Source: Caulobacter sp. BK020
GTDB lineage: Bacteria > Pseudomonadota > Alphaproteobacteria > Caulobacterales > Caulobacteraceae
Reading direction: 5' to 3'
Assembly: GCF_004342605.1 (NCBI RefSeq)
Contig: NZ_SLZL01000005.1
Location: forward strand, 248,001 to 312,000
Length of the DNA: 64,000 nt
The notes beneath the pieces are model-generated. The model was not told the DNA's origin. It ran no database searches and was given only the letters and a program-made list of their open reading frames with translations. Positions 26,963 through 36,135 of this stretch are shown piece after piece. The position numbers and the translations under genes were made by a program. The number at the start of each line of letters is the position of its first letter. Positions within the stretch are counted from its first letter, which is position 1.

Positions 26963-27127
26963 ATGAAGGACATGATCGAAGAGCGCCTGCAGGATCTGGA
27001 ACGCCTGGTTCTCAAACAGGTCGAGCGCATTGAGGCGTTGGAGGAATCCCTGGCGGCCCTGCGCCGCGTCGCGGGACGGGATCTTCTGGCCAAGCCGAAG
27101 GATCCGTCCGAAAGCCAGGCCGCCTAG
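26963..27127 (+). CDS. Small coiled-coil protein
   Basis: 54 residues from ATG 26963 with GGAG 6 bases upstream; longer in-frame starts lack a ribosome-binding site. Residues 4-36 (EERLQDLERLVLKQVERIEALEESLAALRR) form a continuous heptad-rich helix, likely dimeric. A charged tail follows. Its TAG stop overlaps the convergent TAG of the next gene by 3 bases. No function is recognised. Confidence 0.6.
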   Translation: MKDMIEERLQDLERLVLKQVERIEALEESLAALRRVAGRDLLAKPKDPSESQAA

Positions 27128-27477
27128 TTGGTCGGGTGTTCCTGCTCGGCCCGCGAGGTCATGCCCGCGGCGGCAGCGTCGTCGGCCATCTGAGCGTCGA
27201 CGGGCGGGGGCTCGGCCGGGGCGGCGGGGGCCGGGACGACGGCGACCGGCGGCGGCGCTTCGGGCTTGGGGGCGGCGGCGACGACGCGGGCGGGCTTGGC
27301 GGCGGTCGCGGGGGCGTCATCGGCGGCGGTGCGGATCTCGGCCGGTCCCGACCTGTAGCCCACGCCGGTGTTCATCGACGACGCCAGCAGCAGCACGCCG
27401 GCCGTGGCGATCACCCCGACCAGGGCTCCCAGAAGTATCCATCCGAACGGGTTGCTATGACGTTCGGCCTTGGCCAT
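27124..27477 (-). CDS. Single-pass membrane protein with Pro/Ala-rich tail
   Basis: 117 residues from ATG 27477 (AGAGGAAA upstream). One transmembrane segment, GWILLGALVGVIATAGVLLLAS (about residues 12-33), precedes a periplasmic Pro/Ala-rich region such as EAPPPVAVVPAPAAPAE. Such tails often span the cell-wall space in energy-transducing or scaffold proteins. It lies 29 bases downstream of the YcbK-like gene and may be co-transcribed with the cell-wall genes. Function is unknown. Confidence 0.65.
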   Translation of the reverse strand: MAKAERHSNPFGWILLGALVGVIATAGVLLLASSMNTGVGYRSGPAEIRTAADDAPATAAKPARVVAAAPKPEAPPPVAVVPAPAAPAEPPPVDAQMADDAAAAGMTSRAEQEHPTN

Positions 27478-27506
27478 CCGGGCTTTCCTCTGGTTCTGCG
27501 GCTCTC

Positions 27507-28187
27507 TTACGAGCCGACCCAACGCCGGACCGGTCCGACGTCGACATGGACGAAATTGCTGACGGGATAATAACCCACGCCGCCGCGTCCCAGATCCAGG
27601 GCCGCGGCCCGCAGTCGATCCAGAGCGACGTCCTCCAGATAGACATCCATCGCCTTGCCGTCCATGTGCAGGCTGCGCTTGGCGACCTGGCCGCTGCGTT
27701 CGTGCAACATCGCGTTGGTCCTGGGCGAGCGGTAGCCGGAGATCACCTGGAAGTGCGACTTGGTCTCGGTCTTCTGGGCCAGGGCCGCCAGGGTGTCGAA
27801 CAACTCCGGATGCATCGAATAGACGTCGCCGGTGCGATAGTCGCGCAGCACCTTGTCCAGGGCCTGGACGGCGTCGGGCACGTACTCGCCCTTCTCGAAA
27901 TAGACCGCTTCGATCTTTTCCTGCGTGTGGATGTTGTGCAGCTTCAGCCAGCGCGGGGCGTGCGAGGCGGAGGAGGCCCGGGCGACGGGGGCCGCGACCG
28001 GCGGCGCGGCGGCGGCCGGAAGCCCTTCGGCCGGCAGGCCCTCGGCGAGATCCGACTGGCTCTGCAGAAGGTCGCCGATCGGATCGGCGGTTCCCAGCTT
28101 CGATTGGGCGAAGGCCGCCATCGGCCCGACCGCGCTGGCGCCGAGCACGCCGAGGCCAAGCCCCAACAGCTTGCGTCGTTCGATCAT
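27507..28187 (-). CDS. YcbK-like DUF882 M15-family peptidoglycan hydrolase
   Basis: 226 residues with a Tat signal (MIERRKLLGLGLGVLGAS). The C-terminal domain (about 95-225) is the D-Ala-D-Ala carboxypeptidase/M15 fold: SGYRSPRTN, the zinc-site HMDGKAMDVYL (His and Asp) and NFVHVDVG. E. coli has the same gene partner order ycbB-ycbK. It should trim peptidoglycan cross-links in the periplasm, working with the L,D-transpeptidase encoded 179 bases upstream. Confidence 0.88.
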   Translation of the reverse strand: MIERRKLLGLGLGVLGASAVGPMAAFAQSKLGTADPIGDLLQSQSDLAEGLPAEGLPAAAAPPVAAPVARASSASHAPRWLKLHNIHTQEKIEAVYFEKGEYVPDAVQALDKVLRDYRTGDVYSMHPELFDTLAALAQKTETKSHFQVISGYRSPRTNAMLHERSGQVAKRSLHMDGKAMDVYLEDVALDRLRAAALDLGRGGVGYYPVSNFVHVDVGPVRRWVGS

Positions 28188-28366
28188 CTTAAGCTTCCCC
28201 GGACTGACCTCGCGAGACGCCGGAAGGCCGGACCGCCGCACTTGGCGGCCCTCACGCGAGCACTAAAACGCCAGAGTCTTTACGAACCAGCTACAGCCCT
28301 CCGAACGGAGGACCAGCCGAAACGAAAGGCTGCTGCCCGGGAAGAGGCCTTACACGGCGCCCTGGG

Positions 28367-29875
28367 TCAAGCTGGGCCGGGGCCTCCTGCGGCGATACGC
28401 AGCACCAGCTCCCTATCCCAGCCGTACGGGTCGTCGCGGAAGTTCATCTGCCCGTCTGGCGTCATGTAGGCCGTCCAGTAGAGCAGAAATACGGCGATCG
28501 GCTGGGCCAGGGGGGCTCGCACTGTCTTGCCCGAAGCCAGGGTGGCGTCGACCACGTCCGGCTGCCAGTCGGGGCTGGAGGCCAGGAGCTGCTTGGCCAG
28601 CGGGATCGGCTTTTCCAGCCGCACGCAGCCGTGGCTGGCCAGGCGGCTGAAGCTGGCAAACTTCGAGCGGCTGGGCGTGTCGTGCAGATAGACGCCGTAG
28701 GGATTGTCGAAGTCGAACTTCACCAGGCCGAGAGCCGCCTTGGGCCCGGCCTTCTGCTGCAGCCGCGAGGTTCCCTCGCCGGTCGAGATGACGACGAAGT
28801 CGTTGCGCTTCAGATAGCCGGGATTGGCCCGTTCCTTGGGCCACAGCTCCTTGGCGGCGATCGACGAGGGCACGTTCCACGGCGGATTGAGCACGATCGA
28901 GCGGATCGTCGACTGCAGCATCGGCGTCTCGTCGCCCGGACGGCCGGTCACCGCCCGCATGGTCAGGTTCGGGGCGTCGTCATGGAAGACGCTCATCACC
29001 GCGGCGGCGATGTTGACCTGGATGCGGTCGGCCGGCAGCTGCTGGGGCAGCCAGCGCCAGCGCTCCATATTGGCCAGGATCTGGTCGATCCGCCGCTCGA
29101 CCGGAACGTTCAGCGCCGCCAGGGTCATGGGTCCCAACCCGCCGTCGGGATTGAGGCCGAACCGCTTCTGGGCCCGCATCAGGGCCTGCTGCAGGGCGGT
29201 GTCGAACACCGGCGCGCGGTCGACCGCCACCGTCGCGTCCTCGACGGCCAGCCGGGCCTCAAGCGCAGCGATGCGTGGATCGCCAGTCGCGCCCAGCTTC
29301 AGCGGCTCGCCCGGCGCGACGGTCTTCCAGCCGCCCGCGGCTGCGATGTCGCGGTAGGTCGCCAAGCCCTTCCGCAGGGTCTGGTAGCCGGTATAGGGCG
29401 GCGGCAGGCTGTCCAGCCACGGGCCGAGGCGGTCCTGGGCGGCGGCCTGGACGAAGTCGGGTCCCGGATCATAGGGCGCGGGGCGCAGGCCCCATTCGCC
29501 GAGGAAGGCGTCCGGCGCCAGCCGGCCGGTGCGCACGGCCTTGGCGTAGCGCAGGGTCAGGCCGATCAGTTGGGCCTGTCCGGCCTGGCGCGTGGCCGTG
29601 TCGCGAGCGTTCAGCAGCGGCAGCACGGGCTCGGGCGAGAAGGCGGCGGGCTCGAAGCCGTGGGTGTAGGCCTGGGTCAGGACGCGGAGCAGCAGCTCGA
29701 TCTGGTCGGAGCGCAGCGCCACGCTGCTCGGGGGCGGCGAGGCCGGCTGCTGCGGCGCCCGCTGCGGAGCCCGCACCAGGGGCGGGTTCTGGATCTGGGC
29801 GGCGGCCGACGACAGCGAGAAAAGCGAGACCGCTCCGCCAAGCAGCGCGTCACGTTTGGTCCAGGAGTTGATCAC
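28367..29875 (-). CDS. L,D-transpeptidase (YcbB/LdtD-like)
   Basis: 502 residues; the predicted start codon is GTG. An N-terminal signal (MINSWTKRDALLGGAVSLFSLSSAA) precedes a scaffold domain, a peptidoglycan-binding-like helical domain (about 210-255), and the YkuD catalytic domain (about 290-440). The motif SHGCVRLE places Ser414, His415 and the catalytic Cys417. It makes 3-3 cross-links in peptidoglycan and is insensitive to many beta-lactams. It pairs with the downstream YcbK gene. Confidence 0.9.
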   Translation of the reverse strand: MINSWTKRDALLGGAVSLFSLSSAAAQIQNPPLVRAPQRAPQQPASPPPSSVALRSDQIELLLRVLTQAYTHGFEPAAFSPEPVLPLLNARDTATRQAGQAQLIGLTLRYAKAVRTGRLAPDAFLGEWGLRPAPYDPGPDFVQAAAQDRLGPWLDSLPPPYTGYQTLRKGLATYRDIAAAGGWKTVAPGEPLKLGATGDPRIAALEARLAVEDATVAVDRAPVFDTALQQALMRAQKRFGLNPDGGLGPMTLAALNVPVERRIDQILANMERWRWLPQQLPADRIQVNIAAAVMSVFHDDAPNLTMRAVTGRPGDETPMLQSTIRSIVLNPPWNVPSSIAAKELWPKERANPGYLKRNDFVVISTGEGTSRLQQKAGPKAALGLVKFDFDNPYGVYLHDTPSRSKFASFSRLASHGCVRLEKPIPLAKQLLASSPDWQPDVVDATLASGKTVRAPLAQPIAVFLLYWTAYMTPDGQMNFRDDPYGWDRELVLRIAAGGPGPA

Positions 29876-30013
29876 CGTCGAAAGGTCTCGCCGTACGCAT
29901 GCGCGCGGCCACTCCGCGCGCCCTCAAATGGCCGCCGCGATCCAGGCTCGTCAACGTCCGTATCCATGGAAGGCCAACGGTTCAGACAGCTTATGGTTCT
30001 TTATTTTCGATGC

Positions 30014-30040
30014 GGAACCTTAAGGCCACACTGGCGGTTT
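30014..30040 (+). promoter_or_regulatory. Possible general-stress (SigT/EcfG) promoter
   Basis: GGAAC at 30014-30018 is followed by 16 bases and CGGTTT at 30035-30040. Alphaproteobacterial EcfG-type promoters are GGAAC-N15-17-CGTT, so the -35 matches well and the -10 is one base away. It lies 53 bases before the GT4 gene. Suggestive only. Confidence 0.35.
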
Positions 30041-30092
30041 GGTTTGAGGTCGGGGCGTGCGGTCGCGCCCTTTCAGCGTCAGGATTTCAGCC

Positions 30093-31157
30093 ATGAGGAT
30101 CGCCCAGGTTCCGCCCCTGTACGAAGCCGTTCCACCCCGTTTCTACGGCGGCACCGAACGGGTTGTCGCACACCTTACGGACGCCCTGGTCGACCTGGGT
30201 CACGAGGTCACCCTGTTCGCCTCCGGCGACGCGCGGACCAAGGCCGAACTGGTGGTCGTGCGCGACCAGGCCATTCGCCTCGACCCGGCCCCGCTCAAGT
30301 CGGACCTGGCCGCCCACATGGCCATGCTGGCCGAGGTCCGCCGCCAGGCCCGCCGCTTCGACGTGATCCACTTCCACACCGACATGATCCACTTCCCGAT
30401 GTTCGAGGACATGCCGGGACGGACCCTGACCACCCTGCACGGCCGCCTCGACCTGAAGGACCTGCCGGGCGTCTATCGCCGCTGGCCCCAGTTCCCGCTG
30501 GTCTCGATCTCGGACGACCAGCGCCGGCCCCTGCCTTTCGCCAACTGGGCGGGCACGGTGCTGCACGGCATGGCCGAACAGATCTACGATTTCCGCCCGA
30601 AATCAGAAGGTTACCTGGCTTTCCTCGGCCGCATCTCGCCGGAGAAGGGACCCGACCGGGCCATCGCCATCGCCAAGCGCCTGGGTAAGCCGTTGAAGAT
30701 CGCGGCCAAGATCGACGCCGCCGACCGCGCCTATTTCCACGACGAAATCGAGCACCTGCTGGACCATCCGCTGATCGAGTTCATCGGCGAAATCGGCGAC
30801 CACGAGAAGTCCGACTTCCTGGGCGGCGCCGACGCCCTGCTGTTCCCCATCGCCTGGCCCGAACCGTTCGGCCTGGTGATGATCGAGGCCATGGCCTGCG
30901 GCACGCCGGTGATCGCCTATGACTGCGGCTCCGTGCCCGAGGTGATCGAGGACGGCCTGACGGGCTTCATCGTCCGGGGCGAAGACCAGGCGGTCGCCGC
31001 CGCCCGGCGTCTGGGCGAGCTCGACCGCCTGGCGATCCGCCGCCGGTTCGAGACCCGGTTCTCGGCCACCGCCATGGCCCGCCGCTATCTGGACCTCTAT
31101 GATCGGCTGGAAGAAGCGTCCGCGCCGCCGCGCCTGACGCTGGCCCAAAGCGCCTGA
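30093..31157 (+). CDS. Glycosyltransferase family 4
   Basis: 354 residues from ATG 30093. The two Rossmann domains of GT-B enzymes are clear: VPPRFYGGTERVVAHLTDAL at the N-terminus and the nucleotide-sugar site EPFGLVMIEAMACGTPVIAYDCGSVPEVI with the donor-binding Glu. It transfers a sugar from a nucleotide donor with retained configuration. It is followed after 124 bases by debranching enzyme and GH15 genes, so a role in glycogen-like or surface glycan metabolism is plausible. The acceptor is unknown. Confidence 0.88.
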   Translation: MRIAQVPPLYEAVPPRFYGGTERVVAHLTDALVDLGHEVTLFASGDARTKAELVVVRDQAIRLDPAPLKSDLAAHMAMLAEVRRQARRFDVIHFHTDMIHFPMFEDMPGRTLTTLHGRLDLKDLPGVYRRWPQFPLVSISDDQRRPLPFANWAGTVLHGMAEQIYDFRPKSEGYLAFLGRISPEKGPDRAIAIAKRLGKPLKIAAKIDAADRAYFHDEIEHLLDHPLIEFIGEIGDHEKSDFLGGADALLFPIAWPEPFGLVMIEAMACGTPVIAYDCGSVPEVIEDGLTGFIVRGEDQAVAAARRLGELDRLAIRRRFETRFSATAMARRYLDLYDRLEEASAPPRLTLAQSA

Positions 31158-31210
31158 CCCTGGCCCGCGTGGCGACCGCATCGGGAACATGATCAGGTTC
31201 TAGAAGTCTG

Positions 31211-31248
31211 AAACCCGCCCGCCGCACCCGCGCGGCGCGGCGGGTTTT
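31211..31248 (+). terminator. Hairpin after the GT4 gene
   Basis: A 9-bp stem AAACCCGCC/GGCGGGTTT with an interior GC-rich loop ends in TTTT. It lies between the GT4 and debranching-enzyme genes and may attenuate read-through. Confidence 0.6.
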
Positions 31249-31280
31249 CGAGGGACCTCAGCGCAAAGGGGCCGAACGAC

Positions 31281-33440
31281 ATGGACGATCTCACACCGGG
31301 CCCGACCCCGAGCGGCGCCGTCGAACAAGGCGAGACCGGCGAGCCGCGCGTCCCCTACCGGCTGTTCGCGCTGAAGGACAAGGACACCTTCCTGGTCGCC
31401 GACGCGTTCGGCGACGTGCTGGGCGCGGCCGACGGCCTGTTCCACGACGACACCCGCCTGCTCTCGCGGCTGCGCCTGCTGATCGGCAACCGCTCGCCGG
31501 CCCTGCTGAGCGCGGCGGTGTCGCAGGACAACGTGTTCTTCACCTCGCACTCGACCAACGAACCCCTGCCCGCTCTGGGCGGGGCGGCCGCGCCGCACGG
31601 CGCGATCCACATCGAGCGCAAGCGGTTCCTGTGGGACCAGCGGCTGTACGAGCGCCTGCGCTTCGTCAACTACAGCCGCGACATGGTCATCCTGCCGGTC
31701 AGCCTGGAATACGACGCCGATTTCCACGACATGTTCGAGGTGCGCGGCTCCAAGCGCCCGGCCCGCGGCCGGATCCTGCCGGCGCAGATGAACGGCCGCT
31801 CGGTGACCTACGCCTATGACGGCCTGGACGGCGTGCGGCGCACCAGCATCATCTCGTTCTCGGAGCCGCCCGGACGCCTGGGCCCCCAGCGCGCCGACTT
31901 CATGTTCATGCTGACGCCCGAGACGCATTTCGACCTCTATGTCGAGGTGGGGGTCGAGCCTGATCATCCGCCCACCCGCGAGCGGTGGCGGGCGGCGGCG
32001 GCGCGGGCCCGGGTCGACATGCGCGGACGCCGGCGGCGCGGGGCGCGGCTGCACAGCTCGGGCCGGCTGTTCAACGACTGGCTGGAGAAGTCGCGGGCCG
32101 ACCTGGCCCTGCTGACCACCCAGTTCGCCACCGGCCCCTACCCCTATGCCGGCATCCCCTGGTTCTCGACCCCGTTCGGGCGCGACGCGATCATCACCGC
32201 CTGGCAGGTGCTGTGGATCGAGCCCGGCCTGGCCAAGGGCGTGCTGGGCTACCTGGCCGAGCACCAGGCCGCGGAGGTCAGCGCGTTCCAGGACAGCGCG
32301 CCCGGCAAGATCATGCACGAGACCCGCAAGGGCGAGATGACCGCCCTGGGAGAGCTGCCGTTCGGCCGCTACTACGGCGGGGTCGACACCACGCCGCTGT
32401 TCGTGGCCCTGGCCTGCGCCTATGCCGAGCGGACGGGCGACCTGGCGTTCATCGACAGCCTATGGGAGCCGCTGATGGCGGCCATCGCCTGGATCGAGCA
32501 CTTCGGCGACAGCGACGGCGACGGCCTGATCGACTACGCCCGCGGCCTGGACTCCGGCCTGTCGAACCAGAACTGGAAGGACAGCGAGGACAGCGTCTTC
32601 CACGAGGACGGCAAGTTCCCCGACGGCCCCATCGCCGTGGTCGAGGTCCAGGGCTACGCCTTCGCCGCCTTCCGGGGCATGGCGGACCTGGCCCAGCGGC
32701 GCGGCGACGCCGAGGCCGCCGAACGCTGGCGGGCCAAGGCGGAGCGTCTGCGCCAGCAGGTCGAGACCAGGTTCTGGATGGAGGACAAGGGCTTCTACGC
32801 CATGGCGGTCGACGGCCACGGCAAGCCGTGCCGGGTGCGCGGCTCCAATCCCGGCCACCTGCTGTTCTGCGGCCTGCCCTCGCCCGAGCGCGCCGCCAAG
32901 GTGGCCGACGCCCTGCTGTCGGCGGCGTTCCACAATGGCTTTGGGGTGCGGACGCTGGCCCAGGGCGAGCCGCGCTTCAATCCGATGAGCTATCACAACG
33001 GCTCGGTCTGGCCGCACGACACGGCGATCTGCGCCATGGGCCTGGCCCGCTACGGCCATCGCGACGGGGTGGTGGAGATGACCTCGGGCCTGTTCGAGAC
33101 CGCCGCCCACTATGAGATGCGGCTGCCCGAGCTGTTCTGCGGCTTCCCGCGCCAGCCGGGCGAGCCGCCGGTGGCCTATCCGGTGGCCTGCCTGCCCCAG
33201 GCCTGGGCGGCCGGCTCGGCCTTCATGATGCTGCAAGCCTGCCTGGGGATCACCATCGACGGCTGGCGGGGCGAGGTCCACCTGACCGACCCTCGCCTGC
33301 CGATCGGCATCGACAGCCTGCAGATCGACGGCCTGCGGATCGGCGAGGCGTCCACGGACATCACCTTCGAGCACATCGGCGCCCATGTGGCGGCCCACAC
33401 GAGCAAGCATTCGCCGGTGCCGATCCTGCTTCGACGGTGA
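31281..33440 (+). CDS. Amylo-alpha-1,6-glucosidase / glycogen-debranching enzyme-like
   Basis: 719 residues. The N-terminal GDE_N-type domain begins with YRLFALKDKDTFLVADAFGD and the LFHDDTRLLSRL motif; the C-terminal (alpha/alpha)6 domain carries WFSTPFGRDA, GMHE-like and SYHNGSVWPHDTA, the signature of bacterial 'bis' debranching enzymes. It should cut alpha-1,6 branches in glycogen or a related glucan. It precedes the GH15 gene by 156 bases, which include an inverted repeat. No signal peptide is present, so the substrate is intracellular. Confidence 0.9.
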   Translation: MDDLTPGPTPSGAVEQGETGEPRVPYRLFALKDKDTFLVADAFGDVLGAADGLFHDDTRLLSRLRLLIGNRSPALLSAAVSQDNVFFTSHSTNEPLPALGGAAAPHGAIHIERKRFLWDQRLYERLRFVNYSRDMVILPVSLEYDADFHDMFEVRGSKRPARGRILPAQMNGRSVTYAYDGLDGVRRTSIISFSEPPGRLGPQRADFMFMLTPETHFDLYVEVGVEPDHPPTRERWRAAAARARVDMRGRRRRGARLHSSGRLFNDWLEKSRADLALLTTQFATGPYPYAGIPWFSTPFGRDAIITAWQVLWIEPGLAKGVLGYLAEHQAAEVSAFQDSAPGKIMHETRKGEMTALGELPFGRYYGGVDTTPLFVALACAYAERTGDLAFIDSLWEPLMAAIAWIEHFGDSDGDGLIDYARGLDSGLSNQNWKDSEDSVFHEDGKFPDGPIAVVEVQGYAFAAFRGMADLAQRRGDAEAAERWRAKAERLRQQVETRFWMEDKGFYAMAVDGHGKPCRVRGSNPGHLLFCGLPSPERAAKVADALLSAAFHNGFGVRTLAQGEPRFNPMSYHNGSVWPHDTAICAMGLARYGHRDGVVEMTSGLFETAAHYEMRLPELFCGFPRQPGEPPVAYPVACLPQAWAAGSAFMMLQACLGITIDGWRGEVHLTDPRLPIGIDSLQIDGLRIGEASTDITFEHIGAHVAAHTSKHSPVPILLRR

Positions 33441-33448
33441 TTTCTCGT

Positions 33449-33575
33449 CCGCTCATCCCGGCGAATGCCGGGACCCAGATCCCATGGCGGTGTGGTGAAT
33501 TGGAAGGGCTCTGAGCCCTTGGCGTCAGCCTCAAAGCCATTCCATCTGGGTCCCGGCATTCGCCGGGATGAGCGG
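33449..33575. repeat. Perfect 32-bp inverted repeat (CCCGGC-type family)
   Basis: Arms at 33449-33480 and 33544-33575 are exact reverse complements 63 bases apart. The arms share CATCCCGGCG-N5-GCCGGGACCCA with the repeats at 46346 and 51517. It sits between the debranching-enzyme and GH15 genes and would form a long RNA hairpin if transcribed. Confidence 0.85.
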
Positions 33576-33596
33576 TTTAAAAAATTGAAGCGTAGG

Positions 33597-35411
33597 ATGA
33601 GCTGGACCCAAACCATGCCGCAGAACCTGGACCTTTTCCCGATCGGCAACTGCGCCGTCAGCGCGCTGGTCGATCGCGGCGGCCGCTTCGTCTGGGCCTG
33701 CGCGCCGCGCATCGATTCCGACCCGGTGTTCAGCGCCCTGCTGGGCGGGCTGGAGCCTGGCGACCCCGCCGCAACGGGGACCTGGGAGGTGGTGGTCGAC
33801 GGGGCCACGCGCGTCGAGCAGGACTATCTGCGCAACACCCCGATCCTGCGCACGGTGATCACCGACGCCGACGGGGCCAGCGTCGAGATCATCGACTTCG
33901 CCCCCCGCTACCAGCAGTTCGGCCGCAGCTTCCGGCCCACCGCCTTCATCCGCCTGATCCGCCCCCTGACCAGCGTGGCGCGGATCACCATCCGCCTGCG
34001 GCCCACCGCTGACTGGGGCGCGCGAGCGGCCGATCACACCCACGGCTCCAATCACATCCGCTACCTGTGCTCGGACATGACCTTGCGCCTGTCCACCGAC
34101 GGGCCGGTCTCGCACATCCTGGAGGAGCGGACCTTCCGGCTGGAGCAGCCGATCGCCATGTACTTGGGAGCCGACGAGGGCTTCAACGCCGACATCGGCG
34201 CCACCTGCAACCGCATGCTGCAGCAGACCCAGGAATACTGGATGGACTGGGTGCGCGGCCTGGCCGTGCCGCTGGACTACCAGACCGCGGTGATCCGCTC
34301 GGCCATCACCCTGAAGCTCTGCATGCACGAGGAGACCGGGGCGATCGTGGCGGCCATGACCACCTCGATCCCCGAGCACGCCGACAGCGGCCGCAACTGG
34401 GACTACCGCTACTGCTGGCTGCGCGACGCCTATTACGTGGTCCAGGCGCTGAACCGCCTGGGCGCGGTCGACATCCTGGAGAACTATCTGGGCTACCTGC
34501 GCAACATCGTCGACCGGGCGGCGGGCGGCCACATCCAGCCGCTGTTCGGGGTGGGGTTCGAGCCGCAGCTGACCGAGCGCTTCGCCCCCGACCTGGCCGG
34601 CTATCGCGGCATGGGGCCCGTCCGCATCGGCAACCAGGCCTTCGAGCACCAGCAGCACGACGTCTACGGCCAGATCATCCTGTCGACCGTCCAGGCCTTC
34701 TTCGACGAGCGCCTGCTGCGGCCCGGCACGATCGAGGATTTCCGGAACCTGGAGCCGGTGGGCGAGCGGGCGTTCCAGCTGCACGACAAGCCCGACGCCA
34801 GCCTGTGGGAGTTCCGCGGCCGGGCCAATGTCCACACCTATTCGGCGGTGATGTGCTGGGCGGCCTGCGACCGGCTGGGCAACGCCGCCGCGCAGCTGGG
34901 CCTGACCGACCGGGCCGAGTTCTGGAACACCCGCGCCGCCAAGGTGCGCGAGACCATCGACCAGCGCGCCTGGAACCAGACCCTGGGCCGCTTCGCCGCG
35001 ACCTTCGAGGGCGACGAGCTGGACGCCAGCCTGCTGCAGCTGGTCGACCTGCGCTTCATCGAGGCCACGGATCCGCGCAACGTCGCCACCGTCGCGGCCA
35101 TCGAGGCCGGCCTGCGCAAGGGCTCCTACCTGCTGCGCTACGCCATCCCCGACGACTTCGGCGCCCCGCAGACGGCGTTCAACATCTGCACCTTCTGGCT
35201 GGTGGAGGCCCTCTACCTGGCGGGCCGCATCGATGAGGCGCGCGAACTGTTCGAGGAGATGCTGGCCCGCCGCACCACCGCCGGCCTGCTGTCTGAGGAC
35301 ATCGGCTTCGCGGACGGCGAGCTGTGGGGCAACTATCCGCAGACCTATTCCCTGGTCGGCCTGATCAACTGCGCGGTGCTGCTGAGCCGGCCATGGACCT
35401 CGGTGCGGTAG
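33597..35411 (+). CDS. Glycoside hydrolase family 15 glucoamylase-like enzyme (or trehalase)
   Basis: 604 residues from ATG 33597; ATG 33615 is also possible. A still longer frame would begin inside the inverted repeat and is rejected. The N-terminal beta-sandwich (about 1-230) is followed by the (alpha/alpha)6 domain with NWDYRYCWLRDAYY, LWEFRG (general acid) and LLSEDIG (general base) typical of GH15. Cytosolic (no signal peptide). GH15 includes glucoamylases and trehalases; neighbouring trehalose synthesis genes at 39-41 kb make both worth considering. Confidence 0.9.
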   Translation: MSWTQTMPQNLDLFPIGNCAVSALVDRGGRFVWACAPRIDSDPVFSALLGGLEPGDPAATGTWEVVVDGATRVEQDYLRNTPILRTVITDADGASVEIIDFAPRYQQFGRSFRPTAFIRLIRPLTSVARITIRLRPTADWGARAADHTHGSNHIRYLCSDMTLRLSTDGPVSHILEERTFRLEQPIAMYLGADEGFNADIGATCNRMLQQTQEYWMDWVRGLAVPLDYQTAVIRSAITLKLCMHEETGAIVAAMTTSIPEHADSGRNWDYRYCWLRDAYYVVQALNRLGAVDILENYLGYLRNIVDRAAGGHIQPLFGVGFEPQLTERFAPDLAGYRGMGPVRIGNQAFEHQQHDVYGQIILSTVQAFFDERLLRPGTIEDFRNLEPVGERAFQLHDKPDASLWEFRGRANVHTYSAVMCWAACDRLGNAAAQLGLTDRAEFWNTRAAKVRETIDQRAWNQTLGRFAATFEGDELDASLLQLVDLRFIEATDPRNVATVAAIEAGLRKGSYLLRYAIPDDFGAPQTAFNICTFWLVEALYLAGRIDEARELFEEMLARRTTAGLLSEDIGFADGELWGNYPQTYSLVGLINCAVLLSRPWTSVR

Positions 35412-35428
35412 GCTTGTTCACGCAGGTT

Positions 35429-35450
35429 TATGGCTATACAAATAGCCATA
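35429..35450. promoter_or_regulatory. Palindromic operator of the toxin-antitoxin pair
   Basis: TATGGCTAT/ATAGCCATA arms of 9 bases flank ACAA, immediately upstream of GGAGG and the antitoxin start. The left arm overlaps a TATACA -10-like element. This is the form of Phd/YefM autoregulatory sites. Confidence 0.65.
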
Positions 35451-35461
35451 ATGGAGGCCTC

Positions 35462-35713
35462 ATGAGCACCTACAGCGTAGCTGACGCCAAGAATGGCTTG
35501 CCTCGATTGATTGATCGCGCTCTCGACGGCGAGGAAGTCATCATCGCCCGGCATGGCAAACCTGTGGTCGAGCTGCGACCGGCCACGACGCCGCCGCGCA
35601 AGACGCCGCCCGCGACCTACGCCTGGCTGAAGGCGCGCCGTCAAACCCGCCCCCCCGTTGGCCTGAGTTCCATGGAACTCCTCGAGCAACTCTACGAGGA
35701 CCCCGAAGCTTGA
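35462..35713 (+). CDS. Phd/YefM-type antitoxin
   Basis: 83 residues; ATG with GGAGG 7 bases upstream. The start MSTYSVADAKNGLPRLIDRALDGEEVIIARHGKPVVELRP is the Phd/YefM DNA-binding and dimer domain; a Pro-rich tail follows. It should block the PIN toxin encoded next and repress their promoter through the adjacent palindrome. The last two codons overlap the toxin start. Confidence 0.88.
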   Translation: MSTYSVADAKNGLPRLIDRALDGEEVIIARHGKPVVELRPATTPPRKTPPATYAWLKARRQTRPPVGLSSMELLEQLYEDPEA

Positions 35714-36135
35714 GCGCCTATCTCGACGCCAGCGTGATCCTGCCGACCCTGATCGAGGAAACCGCCAGCGCTAGCGTCGACAGGTTCATGGACGAACTTG
35801 AAGACGACTTGATCGTCAGCGAGTTCGCGGCCGCGGAAGTCGCTTCGGCCCTGTCGCGCCTGGTTCGGACCGGGTTGCTGGACCACGAGGACGCCAGTCG
35901 TCGCCTGGCTGATTTCGACGCCTGGCGCGCCGCCGCCACGCGAGACCTTGATCTTCAGGCGTCCGATGTCCGCCTCGCCAATGTCTTCGTTCGACGGTTC
36001 GACCTGATGATGCGAGCCCCCGACGCGCTGCACGTGGCGGTTTGTCGTCGGGAAGATCATCTGCTGGTGACCCTGGACAAACGCCTGGCGGCCGCGGCCC
36101 TGGAGCTGGGGGTTCGGACCCGGCTCCTCGTCTAG
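35710..36135 (+). CDS. vapC: PIN-domain toxin, VapC family
   Basis: 141 residues from a TTG that overlaps the antitoxin TGA (TTGA). Four acidic active-site residues of PIN ribonucleases are visible: Asp6 (YLDASV), Glu43-like (EFAAAEV), Asp105-like (APDALH) and the C-terminal TLDKRLAAAA Asp. It should cleave a tRNA or mRNA when freed from the antitoxin. Pairing with a Phd-type antitoxin is common. Confidence 0.88.
   Translation: MSAYLDASVILPTLIEETASASVDRFMDELEDDLIVSEFAAAEVASALSRLVRTGLLDHEDASRRLADFDAWRAAATRDLDLQASDVRLANVFVRRFDLMMRAPDALHVAVCRREDHLLVTLDKRLAAAALELGVRTRLLV

Noticed and set aside
33465..33596. N-terminal extension of GH15
   Set aside because: It is encoded by the inverted repeat; GH15 homology begins after ATG 33597.
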